A stretch of DNA of 5,530 nucleotides, taken from Paenibacillus sp. GTDB taxonomy: Bacteria; Bacillota; Bacilli; Paenibacillales; NBRC-103111. This document shows, piece after piece, positions 5,401 through 5,530 of this stretch. Within the stretch, counting starts at the first letter, position 1. The number at the start of each line of letters is the position of its first letter. The position numbers were made by a program, and so were the translations under genes. The notes under the pieces were generated by a model. The model searched no databases and was not told the DNA's origin. It was given only the letters and a program-made list of their open reading frames with translations. The stretch is from positions 1-5,530 of the forward strand of contig JARBUQ010000351.1 in NCBI GenBank assembly GCA_029239545.1. The letters are read 5' to 3'.

Positions 5401-5530
5401 CCTTTCACAGAGCCAAGCAGGACACCTGAAGAGAAATATTTTTGCACAAAAGGATATACAAGCAGAATAGGTAGCGTTGTAGTGACAACAGCTGCCATCT
5501 GAATCGCAATCGGATTGACGGCTTCCTTCG
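5397..5530 (-). CDS. Carbohydrate ABC-transporter permease, C-terminal fragment (LplC/YtcP-like)
   Basis: Only the last 44 codons plus stop lie in the window; the gene continues beyond the right edge. The visible peptide starts KEAVNPIAIQMAAVVTTTLP, continues as a hydrophobic membrane segment (LPILLVYPFV) and ends QKYFSSGVLLGSVKG before the TAG stop. The pattern of a final transmembrane helix, then YPFVQKYF, then G-hydrophobic-GS-K-G at the very end, is characteristic of the MalG-like permeases of CUT1 carbohydrate importers, in particular the LplC/YtcP group of Bacillus and Paenibacillus. These permeases form the membrane channel with a second permease, which would be expected further upstream outside the window. 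The TAG stop is 81 bases before the binding-protein ATG, consistent with one operon. Not truncated by mutation; it is only cut by the window edge. Confidence 0.9.
   Translation of the reverse strand, partial: KEAVNPIAIQMAAVVTTTLPILLVYPFVQKYFSSGVLLGSVKG

Overview
The window looks like chromosomal DNA of a Gram-positive bacterium of the Bacillota, most likely Paenibacillus or a close relative. This rests on several things. Ribosome-binding sites are purine-rich and mostly strong. Base composition is roughly balanced. The large lipoprotein solute-binding protein with an acidic calcium-type loop, next to a permease with an LplC/YtcP-style C-terminus, is an arrangement found many times over in paenibacilli. 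The genus is an inference. The first 12 bases match the end of an Illumina adapter, so the left edge is probably a raw contig end and not genomic sequence.

Layout: a plus-strand gene at 136-648 encodes a small RDD-family membrane protein. The rest of the window is read on the minus strand, so it is described here from right to left. At 5397-5530 is the C-terminus of a carbohydrate ABC-importer permease, cut by the window edge. A gap of about 80 bases with three 10-bp tandem repeats follows. At 3741-5315 is the lipoprotein substrate-binding protein of the importer. Next, 46 bases on and with no visible terminator between, is an Ldh2-type (malate/L-lactate/sulfolactate family) NAD(P)-dependent dehydrogenase at 2657-3694. 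A 99-base gap carries a good sigma-A-type promoter and an 8-bp perfect inverted repeat overlapping its -10 element. It drives an IclR-family regulator at 1766-2557 and, 42 bases later, a D-2-hydroxyacid dehydrogenase at 701-1723. This last gene converges on the RDD gene with about 50 bases between them.

Working model (inference): the ABC importer brings in a sugar-like or sugar-acid-like compound. The two dehydrogenases, from unrelated folds, interconvert hydroxy- and ketoacids derived from it. The IclR regulator senses an intermediate and controls its own promoter, and perhaps the importer genes. IclR regulators next to Ldh2 dehydrogenases have precedents (yiaJ/yiaK and allR/allD in Escherichia coli). 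The substrate cannot be read from sequence. No mobile element, CRISPR array, tRNA or rRNA gene was seen. No wholly novel system is evident; the most notable points are the promoter/operator arrangement, the missing canonical catalytic Glu in the D-2-hydroxyacid dehydrogenase, and the pairing of the two dehydrogenase families.
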